64,000 nt of DNA from assembly GCF_041410465.1 (NCBI RefSeq), contig NZ_CP166961.1, forward strand, positions 2,976,001 to 3,040,000, given 5' to 3'. Under the pieces are notes generated by a model, which searched no databases, was not told where the DNA came from, and saw nothing but the letters and a program-made list of their open reading frames with translations. Positions 1 through 9,618 of the stretch are shown here, one piece after another; within the stretch, counting starts at the first letter, position 1; each line of letters opens with the position of its first letter. Source of the DNA: Thalassotalea sp. 273M-4. GTDB lineage: Bacteria > Pseudomonadota > Gammaproteobacteria > Enterobacterales > Alteromonadaceae. The position numbers were made by a program, and so were the translations under genes.

Positions 1-207
1 GTTATCGGCAATTAACGATAAGCGCTCAACGATTTGTTCTTTAGTAATTTGCGTTCCTGGTCCTTGGCCTTCGATGTAAGGGCTAAAAGAGATTCCATGA
101 ATTTTGTTATCTAAAATCGATTTTACCGTTTCTTTTAATTCTTCTGTTGATAAATTAAAAAAATTAATCCCTGCTAAGGACATATATTTATTATATCTTT
201 TAGACAT
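1..207 (-). CDS. GH17-like beta-1,3-glucan enzyme, N-terminal part (cut by window edge)
   Basis: Only the first 69 codons are present; the rest lies left of position 1. The ATG at 207 follows a strong AAGGAGAG ribosome binding site. The peptide begins MSKRYNKYMSLAGIN and contains KIHGISFSPYIEGQGPGTQI, which resembles the first strand of bacterial GH17 (beta-1,3-glucanase / transglycosylase) domains. There is no signal peptide, so a cytoplasmic location is inferred. It lies downstream of the phosphorylase gene on the same strand, separated by a terminator. The family call rests on a short stretch and on the glucan-locus context; another TIM-barrel glycosidase is possible. Confidence 0.6.
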   Translation of the reverse strand, partial: MSKRYNKYMSLAGINFFNLSTEELKETVKSILDNKIHGISFSPYIEGQGPGTQITKEQIVERLSLIADN

Positions 208-325
208 TTTTCTCTCCTTGTTTACCACGATAAATTGCCGCTGCAGAGTTAACCTAACAATCAAATTGCGATGCTCACAAAGCAGTCAAAATAGGGTTGA
301 TTTTTATACTTTTTATAATTAGGGC

Positions 326-364
326 AAAAAAAAGGCGCTGCAACACCAAAGTATTTGCAGCGCC
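326..364 (-). terminator. Rho-independent terminator after the phosphorylase gene
   Basis: Read on the minus strand, a 10-bp stem (GGCGCTGCAA at 334-343 against 355-364) with an 11-nt loop is followed by eight T residues. It lies just after the stop codon of the phosphorylase gene and before the GH17 gene, so GH17 is probably transcribed from its own promoter. Confidence 0.85.
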
Positions 365-373
365 TATTCGGTA

Positions 374-3300
374 TTAGCCTTGGAATAAATCCTTTGCATT
401 TAGGCTAATTTCGATGCACTTAATAGCACCGTCACGGTTGAAGATATGTTGGCTATCTTCAGCCGATAAGCTTAACGTATCAAAGCTTTCACGACGACCA
501 TCGGCGTATTCAATGGTCAATTGCGGTTGTGCTTCAGTCAATTGGTATACAAATGGCAACTGACACCAAGTAAAGCCTAATGCGTTTGCTGGCATCTGGA
601 TGGTTTGCCACTCGTCGCTTAAGTCTAGGTATTTAAAGCTTGCCGCTGACTCAATAAATTCTTGCGCGCGTAATAGTGTTGGTTCAAAACGAACTAAGCC
701 GTTTTCAACACGAATACCGAGCTCAGAGAATCGAGTCAATACTTCTTCTTTAACCTGACCTGTCATGCCCGGTTGCTGTGCACCTGAGTGACCTGGTGTG
801 TGTGAGTATGGGTCGGTTGGGAAAGCACCATATTCTTCTGGTGTTTTGTTAAAACCGATACCATGACGAACACGGTAGTACAGCTGACCTAAACGCTTGA
901 TGTTTTCTTCGTTACCTTCACTAAGCGCTTGCTCGTAGTTTTCTTCTACCGCCAACAACAGTTTTGACACCATGTGCCAGTAGATGCTGCCTAAACCTTC
1001 GAAACCAAACATACCACCAGAACGACCGGTAAAGGCATTATGGTTAAATACTTTTTCATAAAGGGCTAAAGTTTTCGCGCTATTTGCTGCTTTTAACTCA
1101 TCGTATTTAGCCGGTAATGCCGCTAATTGTGCTTTCAAACAATCTGCGTTTTTAAAGTCTGAGTTAAAACGGTAATGACCAAGTGCGTCTTTTGACACAA
1201 TCGCAACATGACCGTCTGCTAACAACTGCTCTAATAATGCATTAGTTGAAATATCTTCAGCAGCAATTTGGTTCTTCTGTAAGAAACTTGGTAGCTGACG
1301 ATCTGGGTACAAGATGAATGAGTCTTGATCCTGACGGTAAATGTCACTCGCAAATAAGTTTTCTAATACATTGATGGTTTCTTCTGTCGATAACGCTTTT
1401 GAGCTTAATACCGCAACTTGACCTTCAAGCATTTGATAAAGTGTGTCTACGCCTAAAGACTCATCACCCAGTTTCATTAGGTTATATGCTTCGTAAAGCT
1501 CGTCTTCACGCTTGTTCACTTTAATGGTGTAATCGATAGCCGTTAATGCATTTTCTAATAACGCATGGAAGTCTGCCATTGGCATCTTAACTTTGGCGCT
1601 AAAACCTTCTTGTTGATATACTTTTTGACGGTAATCACAAGCTGATTGACCTAATTCTTTGGTCAATTCAAAACACAATTGATCAGAGATTGAACCTGAT
1701 GTCGCTTGTGCCATTTTAATCATACCGGCTAGGGTTGATTGTAACCACTCACTTACTTCAGCAGATAATTCTACATCGCCTTGCTCGTTCGCTAATTGCT
1801 CTTGTAAGAAACATACGTAACGGCGTAAGTAACATAGAGTTACCATTGACAAGCCTTGACCTACCAATGCGTTGTTAGCATCGTTCCACTCTGGACGTTG
1901 AGTGTTTAACCAGATACCACCACCAACAACAAAGTTACCTAATTTAGACAATAAGGCTACGGCTAACTTTTCAAGTAAGTTCACTTGATAAACCGTGGCA
2001 TCAGCTTCTAAAACCATTTTGCCGTCGGCACCGAATTTTTCAACACGTTGGTCAATGATTTCAGCTAATCTCTCGTCAAACATAACGGTACTTTTAGCAT
2101 TTTCAAAAATGTCAGCTAATGGCTTAATACGGTAAGGTACGTTGGCGTAGCTGAAAATGTTTTTGTGGAACATTTCAGATAGCTTGGCCGGATGGAACTT
2201 AGCCGATAGCTCCAACATTTTTTGTAAATAGATGATTTGGTGATCACCCCAGTATCCGATATAGCTCCATGGATCATCTGGCTCTTCTACTTCCCAGTCG
2301 ATACCTTCTTTGGTGATACGGTACGGGTTGTAACCATCGATAGTGCTGGCGTTAACAAATTTAGCGATAACACTTTCAATAAAGCTTGGGTAGCTGAAAG
2401 TGATGGCTTCCCAGTTTTGGAAAATATCACGCCAGTTACCTTGATACGTTAATAAGCGGTTACCTTCATCGTCTTTTAGTTTGATCACAAACTGGTTCCA
2501 AGGACGACTTGGATCACCGTGACGACGACCAAATGAAATTGGTAAGTATTCACAACATAGACGTTCTAATTGCAAATCATTTTGCTCTTTAACACTGTCT
2601 AGTAAATCATTGTAGCTTTGCTTTTCTGGCATTGACTCAAGGAATGCTTGATTACGCTCATACACAGCCGTGTTGAACAACTTAACCGTTTTGCTAAAGT
2701 CTGAAGCTAAAATTTGGTATTGATCGTCAAAAATACCACCACGCATCGCGTTAAATAACACGTTAGCGTAATGATGAACCGATACTTCTTCTTCGGCTGT
2801 GGTTTGTAGGCCATCTGTCGCAGCCATGATACGAGCAAGGTCGTCACTGCCGTGCTCAACTGAATCAGCCAGTTTTTGAGCTAAAGCTGTTTTGTCTTGT
2901 AAATCAACTAATAACTCAGTTGATTGAACTTGTGACAACTCAATGTTAGCAACAAATTGCCAAGTTTGTTTGGCACCTGCTGCTAGTTCTACCTTGGTAT
3001 TCACAAAGTAGCTCGCACGAATACCACGCTTTTGTGCTTCCGTTGTTAACGTTTCGCCACGTTTGAAGTTTTCTAACTGTAAGCTCGAAAGTAATGTCGT
3101 TGGCTTGTCTAAACCTAGCGCGAAAATGGTGTTCGCACGTAACGATTCACAAGGTTCTGCACGGTCAGTGATACCTGAGAATAAAGTGAAGAAGGCTAAA
3201 CCTGATTCGGCTTCAAGCTCAGTCCACTTGTAAGCATCCACTAAGTTAGCTGAGTTGGCTTGAGTATAACGTGGTGTACCAGCAGGTAATACGTTTTGTA

Positions 3301-3814
3301 AACCATCAACAAATTCTACGGATGCTTGGTTATCACCGATGTTTTCAAGTTCACAATCACGAACAAAACCGTACTCTTCACTGGTTGCCCAAGTGTAACG
3401 AAACACCAGGTTAAGATCTAAGTTACGCTCTTCAAAACATAACTTATTACCAAGGGTATTTTTGTACAGGTTGCGCTCAATGTTAAAACGATCGTCGTGT
3501 TCGGTGTTGAACGGTTCCCAGTAAATATCCTGTTCGCCAGAACGTACTTTAACAATGGTTTTACTACCGGTGTTTAACGCACTGTCTTGAATTTGATCAA
3601 CGGTTTGATATGGGAACAAAGCCGTTTCAGGTGATACGCGACCAGCCGTTAAGCCACCATTGGAAGAAATAAACAACCAATGATCTGAGTTAGAAACAAC
3701 ACTGATAAAAAACGGTGCCATTTTATGCACGTTTTTAATAGCGTAAAAGCGGTCGTTGTTTAAGGTGACAAATTCGCCACTTACCGACGCATCGTGTGTA
3801 GTTAAGTTATTCAT
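374..3814 (-). CDS. beta-1,3-glucan phosphorylase, GH149-type (GH94-related)
   Basis: This 1146-residue enzyme should split beta-1,3-gluco-oligosaccharides with phosphate to release glucose 1-phosphate. Its length fits GH149 and is much longer than disaccharide-specific GH94 enzymes of about 800-900 residues. The N-terminal region has SDHWLFISSNGGLTAGRVSP, a middle segment near residues 500-525 has DPWSYIGYWGDHQ, and the C-terminal region near residue 1015 has SHTPGHSGAQQPGMTGQ. There is no signal peptide, so it acts in the cytoplasm. I chose the ATG at 3814, preceded by GGAG, rather than the in-frame TTG at 3829. It follows the GH16 gene by 55 bp, probably in one operon. Family membership is from remembered length, motifs and context; the catalytic Asp was not pinpointed. 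Confidence 0.75.
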   Translation of the reverse strand: MNNLTTHDASVSGEFVTLNNDRFYAIKNVHKMAPFFISVVSNSDHWLFISSNGGLTAGRVSPETALFPYQTVDQIQDSALNTGSKTIVKVRSGEQDIYWEPFNTEHDDRFNIERNLYKNTLGNKLCFEERNLDLNLVFRYTWATSEEYGFVRDCELENIGDNQASVEFVDGLQNVLPAGTPRYTQANSANLVDAYKWTELEAESGLAFFTLFSGITDRAEPCESLRANTIFALGLDKPTTLLSSLQLENFKRGETLTTEAQKRGIRASYFVNTKVELAAGAKQTWQFVANIELSQVQSTELLVDLQDKTALAQKLADSVEHGSDDLARIMAATDGLQTTAEEEVSVHHYANVLFNAMRGGIFDDQYQILASDFSKTVKLFNTAVYERNQAFLESMPEKQSYNDLLDSVKEQNDLQLERLCCEYLPISFGRRHGDPSRPWNQFVIKLKDDEGNRLLTYQGNWRDIFQNWEAITFSYPSFIESVIAKFVNASTIDGYNPYRITKEGIDWEVEEPDDPWSYIGYWGDHQIIYLQKMLELSAKFHPAKLSEMFHKNIFSYANVPYRIKPLADIFENAKSTVMFDERLAEIIDQRVEKFGADGKMVLEADATVYQVNLLEKLAVALLSKLGNFVVGGGIWLNTQRPEWNDANNALVGQGLSMVTLCYLRRYVCFLQEQLANEQGDVELSAEVSEWLQSTLAGMIKMAQATSGSISDQLCFELTKELGQSACDYRQKVYQQEGFSAKVKMPMADFHALLENALTAIDYTIKVNKREDELYEAYNLMKLGDESLGVDTLYQMLEGQVAVLSSKALSTEETINVLENLFASDIYRQDQDSFILYPDRQLPSFLQKNQIAAEDISTNALLEQLLADGHVAIVSKDALGHYRFNSDFKNADCLKAQLAALPAKYDELKAANSAKTLALYEKVFNHNAFTGRSGGMFGFEGLGSIYWHMVSKLLLAVEENYEQALSEGNEENIKRLGQLYYRVRHGIGFNKTPEEYGAFPTDPYSHTPGHSGAQQPGMTGQVKEEVLTRFSELGIRVENGLVRFEPTLLRAQEFIESAASFKYLDLSDEWQTIQMPANALGFTWCQLPFVYQLTEAQPQLTIEYADGRRESFDTLSLSAEDSQHIFNRDGAIKCIEISLNAKDLFQG

Positions 3815-3869
3815 GTAAAACTCCGCCAAAAAGTGTGGCTTTTATATCATTAAAATTAATTCTGTTTGA

Positions 3870-5249
3870 TTATGACTTGGCTTTGTAAACCCTGACATAA
3901 TCGACTTCCATTTGCACTGGAAAAATACTGTCATCAACTGGTCCGCCTGCGCGACCCCACATGCCACCAACGGCAAGGTTTAGAATCAAATGAAATGGGT
4001 GATCAAATGGCCACGCTTTCCATCCGGTTTGCTCATTGACGTATGTAAAATATAGAGTGTCATTGAAAAAAATCGAGATTTGTTCTGGAGTCCACTCCAA
4101 TGAGTAGGTATGAAACGCTTGTTCTGCATTAACCGTTTCAACACTGCCCTTGCGTTGTTCCCATTCTGCCCAGTAGTACGCTTTAGTATGAACGGTGCCA
4201 TGCACTTTATTCATATCAAAACCAACATGCTCCATAATGTCGATTTCACCGGAATTTGGCCACGCATTACAGGTGCTACTACCTTGCCAATCTTCGTTTT
4301 CTTTACACGTTGTGGCGTATTTATACGGATCGCTTGGTAACATCCAAATCGCCGGCCAAGTACCTTGACCTGCTGGCAGTTTAGCTCTTACTTCAATTCG
4401 ACCGTAGTGAATATCGCCTTTACCCTGAGTATGGATACGACCAGAGGTATACTCGGCGCCATTATAAGACTCTTTAAACGCTTGGATAATAAGTTTACCA
4501 TCTTCTACGCGCACATTCTTCGCCCGATCAGTGTAAGCTTGATCTTCATCATTTACTTTTTTAGCCGGCCAAATATTGTAACTCCAACGACTTGAATCTG
4601 GGGCACCGGGTTGGTTGAATTCATCTTGCCAAACCAATTCCCATTTTTCGTCGTCACGAGGTCGAGCATCGCGAATAATTAACCCATTAAGAATCGGTAA
4701 ATCTTTAATCGCTTCTAAACGAATATCAAGTTGTCCGTCGGTTACTTCCACTTGGCTGACTGCACGATCTAATGCCGAAATATGCTTACCATCTCGCGCA
4801 CCGCGCACATCTAGATTGCGAATATGCAACTGATCTTCAACAAACACATTAAACACACGAGAGCCAATGGCACGATCTTCTGGCTCAGCAAACATGAAAG
4901 TAACGTCATATTTGCCATTTTCTAATGGTTTAGAAAAACTCAACTCACCTTCGCGAAACGTTTCGTAGAGCTCACCATCTTGCGAACCTTTGGTGTATTC
5001 CATCGACTTTATTGGTGCATCTACAGTTAGCGTATCGGCATGATACACGACACCATCAACACCCAGATATTCTGCACCACCAACATTAACGGCCCACTCA
5101 AACTCAGCTGTTTCAACACTAACCGTTGCCACATTGTCCGACTCGGGTTTAGAACACGCGGTTAATACGGTAAGTGACATACCAATCGTAAACGCTAACA
5201 AGCCACGGTTGCCCTTAAAAGTCGGTAGTTTTGCTGTAATATCTTTCAT
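3870..5249 (-). CDS. Malectin-GH16 laminarinase lipoprotein
   Basis: A 459-residue endo-beta-1,3-glucanase. The N-terminus has a lipoprotein signal with lipobox LTAC, so it should be anchored to an envelope membrane, probably the outer membrane. A malectin-like carbohydrate-binding domain follows at about residues 48-193 (AVNVGGAEY and VDGVVYHAD motifs). The GH16 domain spans about 205-457, with WPAIWMLP and the catalytic motif GEIDIMEH near residue 335, where the two Glu residues are nucleophile and acid/base. It is the only exported enzyme of the locus and would make the oligosaccharides used by the cytoplasmic enzymes. The start ATG has a GGGG ribosome binding site. Confidence 0.9.
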   Translation of the reverse strand: MKDITAKLPTFKGNRGLLAFTIGMSLTVLTACSKPESDNVATVSVETAEFEWAVNVGGAEYLGVDGVVYHADTLTVDAPIKSMEYTKGSQDGELYETFREGELSFSKPLENGKYDVTFMFAEPEDRAIGSRVFNVFVEDQLHIRNLDVRGARDGKHISALDRAVSQVEVTDGQLDIRLEAIKDLPILNGLIIRDARPRDDEKWELVWQDEFNQPGAPDSSRWSYNIWPAKKVNDEDQAYTDRAKNVRVEDGKLIIQAFKESYNGAEYTSGRIHTQGKGDIHYGRIEVRAKLPAGQGTWPAIWMLPSDPYKYATTCKENEDWQGSSTCNAWPNSGEIDIMEHVGFDMNKVHGTVHTKAYYWAEWEQRKGSVETVNAEQAFHTYSLEWTPEQISIFFNDTLYFTYVNEQTGWKAWPFDHPFHLILNLAVGGMWGRAGGPVDDSIFPVQMEVDYVRVYKAKS

Positions 5250-5370
5250 TAATTTGCCCCAATTATTTCAAATATCTTTGAAAATTAGAAATTTGTGCTA
5301 ATAAAGCAACAAATTATCCTATGTACAATACAAATAAGATAAAGTGGACTTGGATTGCGACCTGAGGGAA

Positions 5371-5398
5371 AGTCAGGTTTAAATCTTAATACCTGACT
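5371..5398. repeat. Inverted repeat in the spacer between GH3 and GH16 genes
   Basis: AGTCAGGT (5371-5378) and ACCTGACT (5391-5398) can form an 8-bp stem with a 12-nt loop. There is no clear T-run on either side, so it is a weak terminator at best; it may be a regulatory site in the 275-bp leader of the GH16 gene. Confidence 0.35.
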
Positions 5399-5524
5399 AA
5401 AATTGATCGATTTCCAGGGTAATCCGCTCAATTTTAAACGAATAAAACGGCTACAACAAATATCTTAGAGCTAAAAGTTTTAAAAGCCGATAAAAATAAA
5501 AACAAATGGTAAATCAAGGGTTAA

Positions 5525-7387
5525 TTAGTTGTGATATTGCAGACCATATCCATAGTTAAACAAGACCTTACTCGTTGGCTTGGTATGAGCTTTTTGATCA
5601 ATGCTGGCCGGCCAAGTAAAACCCAGTTTGGCGCTAAAATTTACTCGATTAAACAATAAGTCAACCACCCCATTGCCCATGATCCCTGGCAACCAAGCCG
5701 CAATAAAGGCTTGAGAAGCGTCAAGCTCCTGATTAATCAGGAGTGGCCGACCAGAGAGTAATATGGTCACCACCTTTATGCCTTTAGCTCGAATATTTTC
5801 TATGGTTCGGATATCTTCAGGGTGAAGATTGGATAACCGAAGACTATCACCATAAGGCTCAAGAATATTGAATCGACCATCAATCATCGAGCCTGATTTG
5901 ACCAAGTAATTATTATTTCGTCTTATATCGCCAAGACCTTCAGCGTATGGCAGCTCCCCCACAACAACCACGGCAATGTCATGTTGCTTGGGGTCGGCAT
6001 CTTCGCCGAACGGTTGCTGACTCAAGGATGCATTTGGTGCCGATTGCTTGATTGCTTGCCAAATGGAGCAACCATGAGCAAAGGCCTCATTGCCCTCACA
6101 TCCTTGCCAATCAAGCGTGAAGCCACCGCATTGGCTGCCGATATTATCGGCGTTTTTACCCGCAACAAAAATCTTTTGCTGTCGATTTAACGGCAATACA
6201 TTGGCGTTATTTTTAAGCAATACGGCAGACTTCTGCACCGCTTCAATAGCCAATGCTCGGTGCTTTTCACTGCCAAAGTGGCGGGTATTGGCCATCTTCC
6301 GCTCTGAGGGTTTTGCTAATGCAAACAAGCCTAGACGATGTTTAACCCATAAAATGCGGCGCACAGCATCATTAATTCGTGACATTGAAATGGTACCCAA
6401 AGCCACATGATTGCGCAGGTGTTCAATTAAGTGCTTCCAATTATTTGGCGCCATAAACATATCGATGCCCGCATTTACCGCAATCGCAACCGCACTGTAT
6501 GTACCCTCTGGCAGGTATTCAATCCCTTCCATATCGGAAACCACAAAGCCCTGAAACTGTAGTTTATCTTTTAAAATGTCGGTCAATAAAAAACGACTGC
6601 CATGACATTTTGCACCATTCCAACTGCTAAAAGACGCCATCACCGTTAAAGCGCCTTCGGCGATGCCTTGCTCAAACGGTTTGATATGGGTTGCTTGCAA
6701 CTGTTCAAACGATAATTTGGTATCACCTTGGTCAATACCATATAAGGTGCCGCCATCGCCAACAAAATGTTTAATACAGCTAGCAACGGACTCGTGTTCG
6801 AAGGGGTGTTGAATGCCGCTGATCAGGGCTCGGCCTAACTCACTGACTAAATCGGTATTCTCAGAGAAGCTTTCATACACTCGACCCCAATGAAAATCTT
6901 GGGCAACCGCCAAATTGGGACCAAAGACCCAATTTATGCCACTGGCAAGAACTTCTTTGGCGGTGGCTTGACCAATACGTTTGACTAAATCTGGATCTCG
7001 AGTACAACCTAAACCAATGTTATGCGGGAAGATGGTCCCGCCCTCAACATTGGCGTGACCGTGAACCGCATCCACCCCAAATAGCACCGGAATATCAGTA
7101 CGACGTGGTGATTGTGACGATTTTACAGAAGACGATAGCCAAAATGTATCGCTAATATGAAGCCATTGTTGTGGGGTATTGATATTTGGATAGCTTCCGG
7201 CGGCGCTTAAGACCCCACCGATATGATACTTGCGCACATCTTCAGGGCTGGTCGAGCTCCATTCTACTTGCATCATTTGACCAATTTTTTGATCCAGAGT
7301 CATTGCTGATAAGCATTGCTCAATCTGCTTATTTAACTCTGATTGATGATCATTTTTTATGGAATTTTTTACAGTAAGTTTCAACAT
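5525..7387 (-). CDS. GH3 exo-beta-glucosidase, ExoI-like, cytoplasmic
   Basis: A 620-residue GH3 enzyme expected to remove glucose from non-reducing ends of beta-glucan oligosaccharides. The substrate pair K206/H207 lies in CIKHFVGDGGT. The nucleophile is predicted as D285 in FVVSDMEGIE, and the acid/base Glu lies in GELPYAEGLGD (477-487), by comparison with barley exohydrolase ExoI. The residue after the nucleophile is Met, where ExoI has a Trp that clamps the substrate; the second clamp Trp appears kept as W427 in FTLDWQG. There is no signal peptide. It is upstream of GH16 on the same strand and divergent from the sugar transporter. Confidence 0.88.
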   Translation of the reverse strand: MLKLTVKNSIKNDHQSELNKQIEQCLSAMTLDQKIGQMMQVEWSSTSPEDVRKYHIGGVLSAAGSYPNINTPQQWLHISDTFWLSSSVKSSQSPRRTDIPVLFGVDAVHGHANVEGGTIFPHNIGLGCTRDPDLVKRIGQATAKEVLASGINWVFGPNLAVAQDFHWGRVYESFSENTDLVSELGRALISGIQHPFEHESVASCIKHFVGDGGTLYGIDQGDTKLSFEQLQATHIKPFEQGIAEGALTVMASFSSWNGAKCHGSRFLLTDILKDKLQFQGFVVSDMEGIEYLPEGTYSAVAIAVNAGIDMFMAPNNWKHLIEHLRNHVALGTISMSRINDAVRRILWVKHRLGLFALAKPSERKMANTRHFGSEKHRALAIEAVQKSAVLLKNNANVLPLNRQQKIFVAGKNADNIGSQCGGFTLDWQGCEGNEAFAHGCSIWQAIKQSAPNASLSQQPFGEDADPKQHDIAVVVVGELPYAEGLGDIRRNNNYLVKSGSMIDGRFNILEPYGDSLRLSNLHPEDIRTIENIRAKGIKVVTILLSGRPLLINQELDASQAFIAAWLPGIMGNGVVDLLFNRVNFSAKLGFTWPASIDQKAHTKPTSKVLFNYGYGLQYHN

Positions 7388-7907
7388 AGGTCCATATAAA
7401 AATGTAAAGTAGTGAAGATTTGAACAAATTAGTTTAACATCAGCTTGGTGCTGTGATTTAGTCGCTTAATAAGATTAAAAAATAACCTTAAAATAATTAC
7501 TTACACTGAAGCCATAACATTAACATATGTTACTAAAGTTGTAGTTTTCAATTTAAATAAGACCAAATGGTCATGCAATGAGACAACAGGGAAAGTTAGA
7601 ATGATAATAATTGGGCAGCAAACTTGGTTTATAGGTTCGTCGCTTAGTTTACCCATTCACCGATTTCTCGTCCCACTCATCGCTTATTGGTTGCTTGTTT
7701 TTACGAAGGGATTAATGTCATAGTGAAAAATTCAGAGATATTTTTTATAACAATGAAAAGTCTAAAATAGCCATCTCTGAACCATACCCAAGGTTAACCC
7801 ATTCTCCAATGCGCGAATTCCATGTTTTCCTTAGGTATGTTTTGGTTATAACAACAACATGCTTTTGTGATTTTACATAAAAAGCGCTATCAACACGGTA
7901 ACCAGTG
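7388..7907. other. 520-bp divergent intergenic region of the glucan locus
   Basis: The spacer separates the minus-strand GH3/GH16/phosphorylase genes from the plus-strand transporter and should hold both promoters. A perfect inverted repeat GACCAAATGGTC lies at 7561-7572 and a LacI-type half-palindrome at 7879-7892. No convincing gene was found; a 73-codon minus-strand frame at 7745-7966 overlaps the transporter and resembles no family I know. Confidence 0.5.
7879..7892. promoter_or_regulatory. Putative LacI-family operator before the sugar transporter
   Basis: AAAAAGCGCTATCA matches 11 of 14 positions of the palindrome TGAAAGCGCTTTCA that many LacI-family sugar regulators bind. It sits 15 bp before the transporter ATG. 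A similar site occurs before the second GH3 gene. No LacI-type regulator is encoded in the window, so the binding protein is inferred. Confidence 0.35.
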
Positions 7908-9386
7908 ATGAATAATACGAAAACATACACTACCGCTCCTGAAGACAGAATCTCCTTTCTGCGCAAGTTTATTTACGGACTTGGGGCTCTTGTAAACAAC
8001 CTTCTTGGTGCTGCCATTGCCGGCATGGCCATTGTGTTAAATTTAGGTCTAGGGATGAACCCTGCCCTCGTAGGCTTATTAGGCTCTTTACCTCGATTTG
8101 TCGATGCGATAACCGACCCTTTAATGGGATTTATCTCCGACAAATCAAAAACCAGATGGGGTCGACGCAGGCCTTATATTTTCATCGGGGCTATTTTAGC
8201 CGGTATTGTTTTCGCCCTATTGTGGCAATTACCTGCAGGTAAAAGTGAATCCTTTTACTTTTGGTTTTTCCTCATTGGCAGTATTTTGTTTTACTTTGCC
8301 TACACCATTTTTGCGACCCCTTGGGTTGCGTTAGGGTACGAATTAACCCCTGATTACCATGAACGTACCCGACTCATGGGTGTGTCTAACTTTATGGGCC
8401 AATTAGCCTACTTAATGGCACCATGGTTCTTATGGTTTATGCAATCAGACATGTTCTTTGATGATATGGTCACCGGCGCTGGCTGGTTAGCCGTTATTAT
8501 CGGTGCCTTTACCATCTGTGTGGGTGTGTTACCGGCAATTTTCTTAAAAGAACGTGGTACTTTAGAACAAAAAGCACCAGCTGAGTCTGCCATTGCACCA
8601 AGCGTGCAAGCCGAAACGCCACCGGCCGAAACGTTTACCATTGGTCAGCGCGTAAAACAGTTCTTAAAAGGCTTTGTGATCACCTTGAAATTTAAGCCAT
8701 TCTTATGTTTATGTGGCGCCACTTTCTTAGTGTTTAATGGCTTTATGATGGTTTCATCATTCCAAAGCTACGTAATTATTTACTACGTTTTTGGTGGTGA
8801 CCAATCGGCTGGTGCTGAATATGTTGGCTGGTCTGGTACCATGTCGGCCATCGGTACTTTCTGTGTTATTTTATTAGTAACGAAATTAGCGACGCTTTGG
8901 GGCAAGCGTAAGACATTCTTCTTCGCCATCGGTATGTCGATTATTGGTTATGCCTTAAAGTGGGTGTGCTATAACCCTGACTACCCACTATTGCTTCTGG
9001 TACCACAACCGTTTATTGCCTTTGGTTTAGGTGGTTTATTCACCCTAATGGGCTCAATGATTGCCGACGTATGTGATCTAGATGAACTTAATACAGAAGA
9101 ACGCCGAGAAGGTATGTTCGGTTCTATTTACTGGTGGGTTGTTAAACTTGGGATGGCGGTGGCTCTTGCCGCTGGTGGATTCTTGTTAAATGCGACAGGG
9201 TTTGATGTGGCCCTTGGTAATGACCAAACCGCTGACACCCTATTTTGGATGCGATTCTATGATGTGGTGATCCCAGTGATTGCCTCAGTTATCGCTATCT
9301 ACTTAGTGTACATATTCCCAATCACCGAGCAACGCGCTCATGAAATTAGGGAACAGTTAGAAGCAAGACGCGGTAAACTCGCTTAA
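7908..9386 (+). CDS. GPH-family (MFS) sugar:cation symporter
   Basis: A 492-residue inner-membrane transporter with about 12 hydrophobic segments. The motif DAITDPLMGFISDKSKTRWG near residues 65-85 is the signature of glycoside-pentoside-hexuronide:cation symporters. In this locus it most likely imports beta-1,3-gluco-oligosaccharides or glucose released outside. A loop around residues 225-245 is rich in Ala, Pro and Glu. I chose the ATG at 7908 rather than the overlapping GTG at 7905; neither has a strong ribosome binding site. A terminator follows, then the second GH3 gene. Confidence 0.88.
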   Translation: MNNTKTYTTAPEDRISFLRKFIYGLGALVNNLLGAAIAGMAIVLNLGLGMNPALVGLLGSLPRFVDAITDPLMGFISDKSKTRWGRRRPYIFIGAILAGIVFALLWQLPAGKSESFYFWFFLIGSILFYFAYTIFATPWVALGYELTPDYHERTRLMGVSNFMGQLAYLMAPWFLWFMQSDMFFDDMVTGAGWLAVIIGAFTICVGVLPAIFLKERGTLEQKAPAESAIAPSVQAETPPAETFTIGQRVKQFLKGFVITLKFKPFLCLCGATFLVFNGFMMVSSFQSYVIIYYVFGGDQSAGAEYVGWSGTMSAIGTFCVILLVTKLATLWGKRKTFFFAIGMSIIGYALKWVCYNPDYPLLLLVPQPFIAFGLGGLFTLMGSMIADVCDLDELNTEERREGMFGSIYWWVVKLGMAVALAAGGFLLNATGFDVALGNDQTADTLFWMRFYDVVIPVIASVIAIYLVYIFPITEQRAHEIREQLEARRGKLA

Positions 9387-9413
9387 CCGCGAACCTAGCT
9401 TGTAAATAACATG

Positions 9414-9440
9414 AAAAGCAGAACTTAGGTTCTGCTTTTT
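9414..9440 (+). terminator. Rho-independent terminator after the symporter
   Basis: AGCAGAAC (9417-9424), a TTAG loop, GTTCTGCT (9429-9436) and a T-run form a clear intrinsic terminator 30 bp after the symporter stop codon. The downstream GH3 gene therefore probably has its own promoter. Confidence 0.85.
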
Positions 9441-9550
9441 CTTGCCCTGCAAACATCCACAATGGTCAAGCGCTTAGTAATGCCCCGCCACAACAAAAAT
9501 AATACCAATCCGCTATAACGAGGATTCATGCCCTTTAGTCGCTTTTATCT

Positions 9551-9564
9551 TGAAAGCGCCTATT
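9551..9564. promoter_or_regulatory. Putative LacI-family operator before the second GH3
   Basis: TGAAAGCGCCTATT matches 10 of 14 positions of TGAAAGCGCTTTCA, with the whole left half and the GCGC core intact. It is a weaker match than the symporter site but occurs in the same locus. If it is an operator, the coding start must lie downstream, which argues against the TTG at 9550. Confidence 0.3.
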
Positions 9565-9618
9565 ATCGAGTTATGTTATGCCTTAGGCACTTTTCAATTA
9601 TCTTTTATGGTTTTAATA

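Noticed and set aside
374..3814. Plain GH94 cellobiose phosphorylase
   Set aside because: The protein is about 300 residues too long for disaccharide GH94 enzymes and lies among beta-1,3-glucan genes; GH149 fits better.
7745..7966. 73-codon minus-strand frame between GH3 and the symporter
   Set aside because: It overlaps the symporter start, begins inside that gene and resembles no family; likely a chance frame.
9550..9618. N-terminal extension of the second GH3 from TTG 9550 (possible membrane anchor)
   Set aside because: No ribosome binding site, no clear signal sequence, and an operator-like palindrome overlaps this start.
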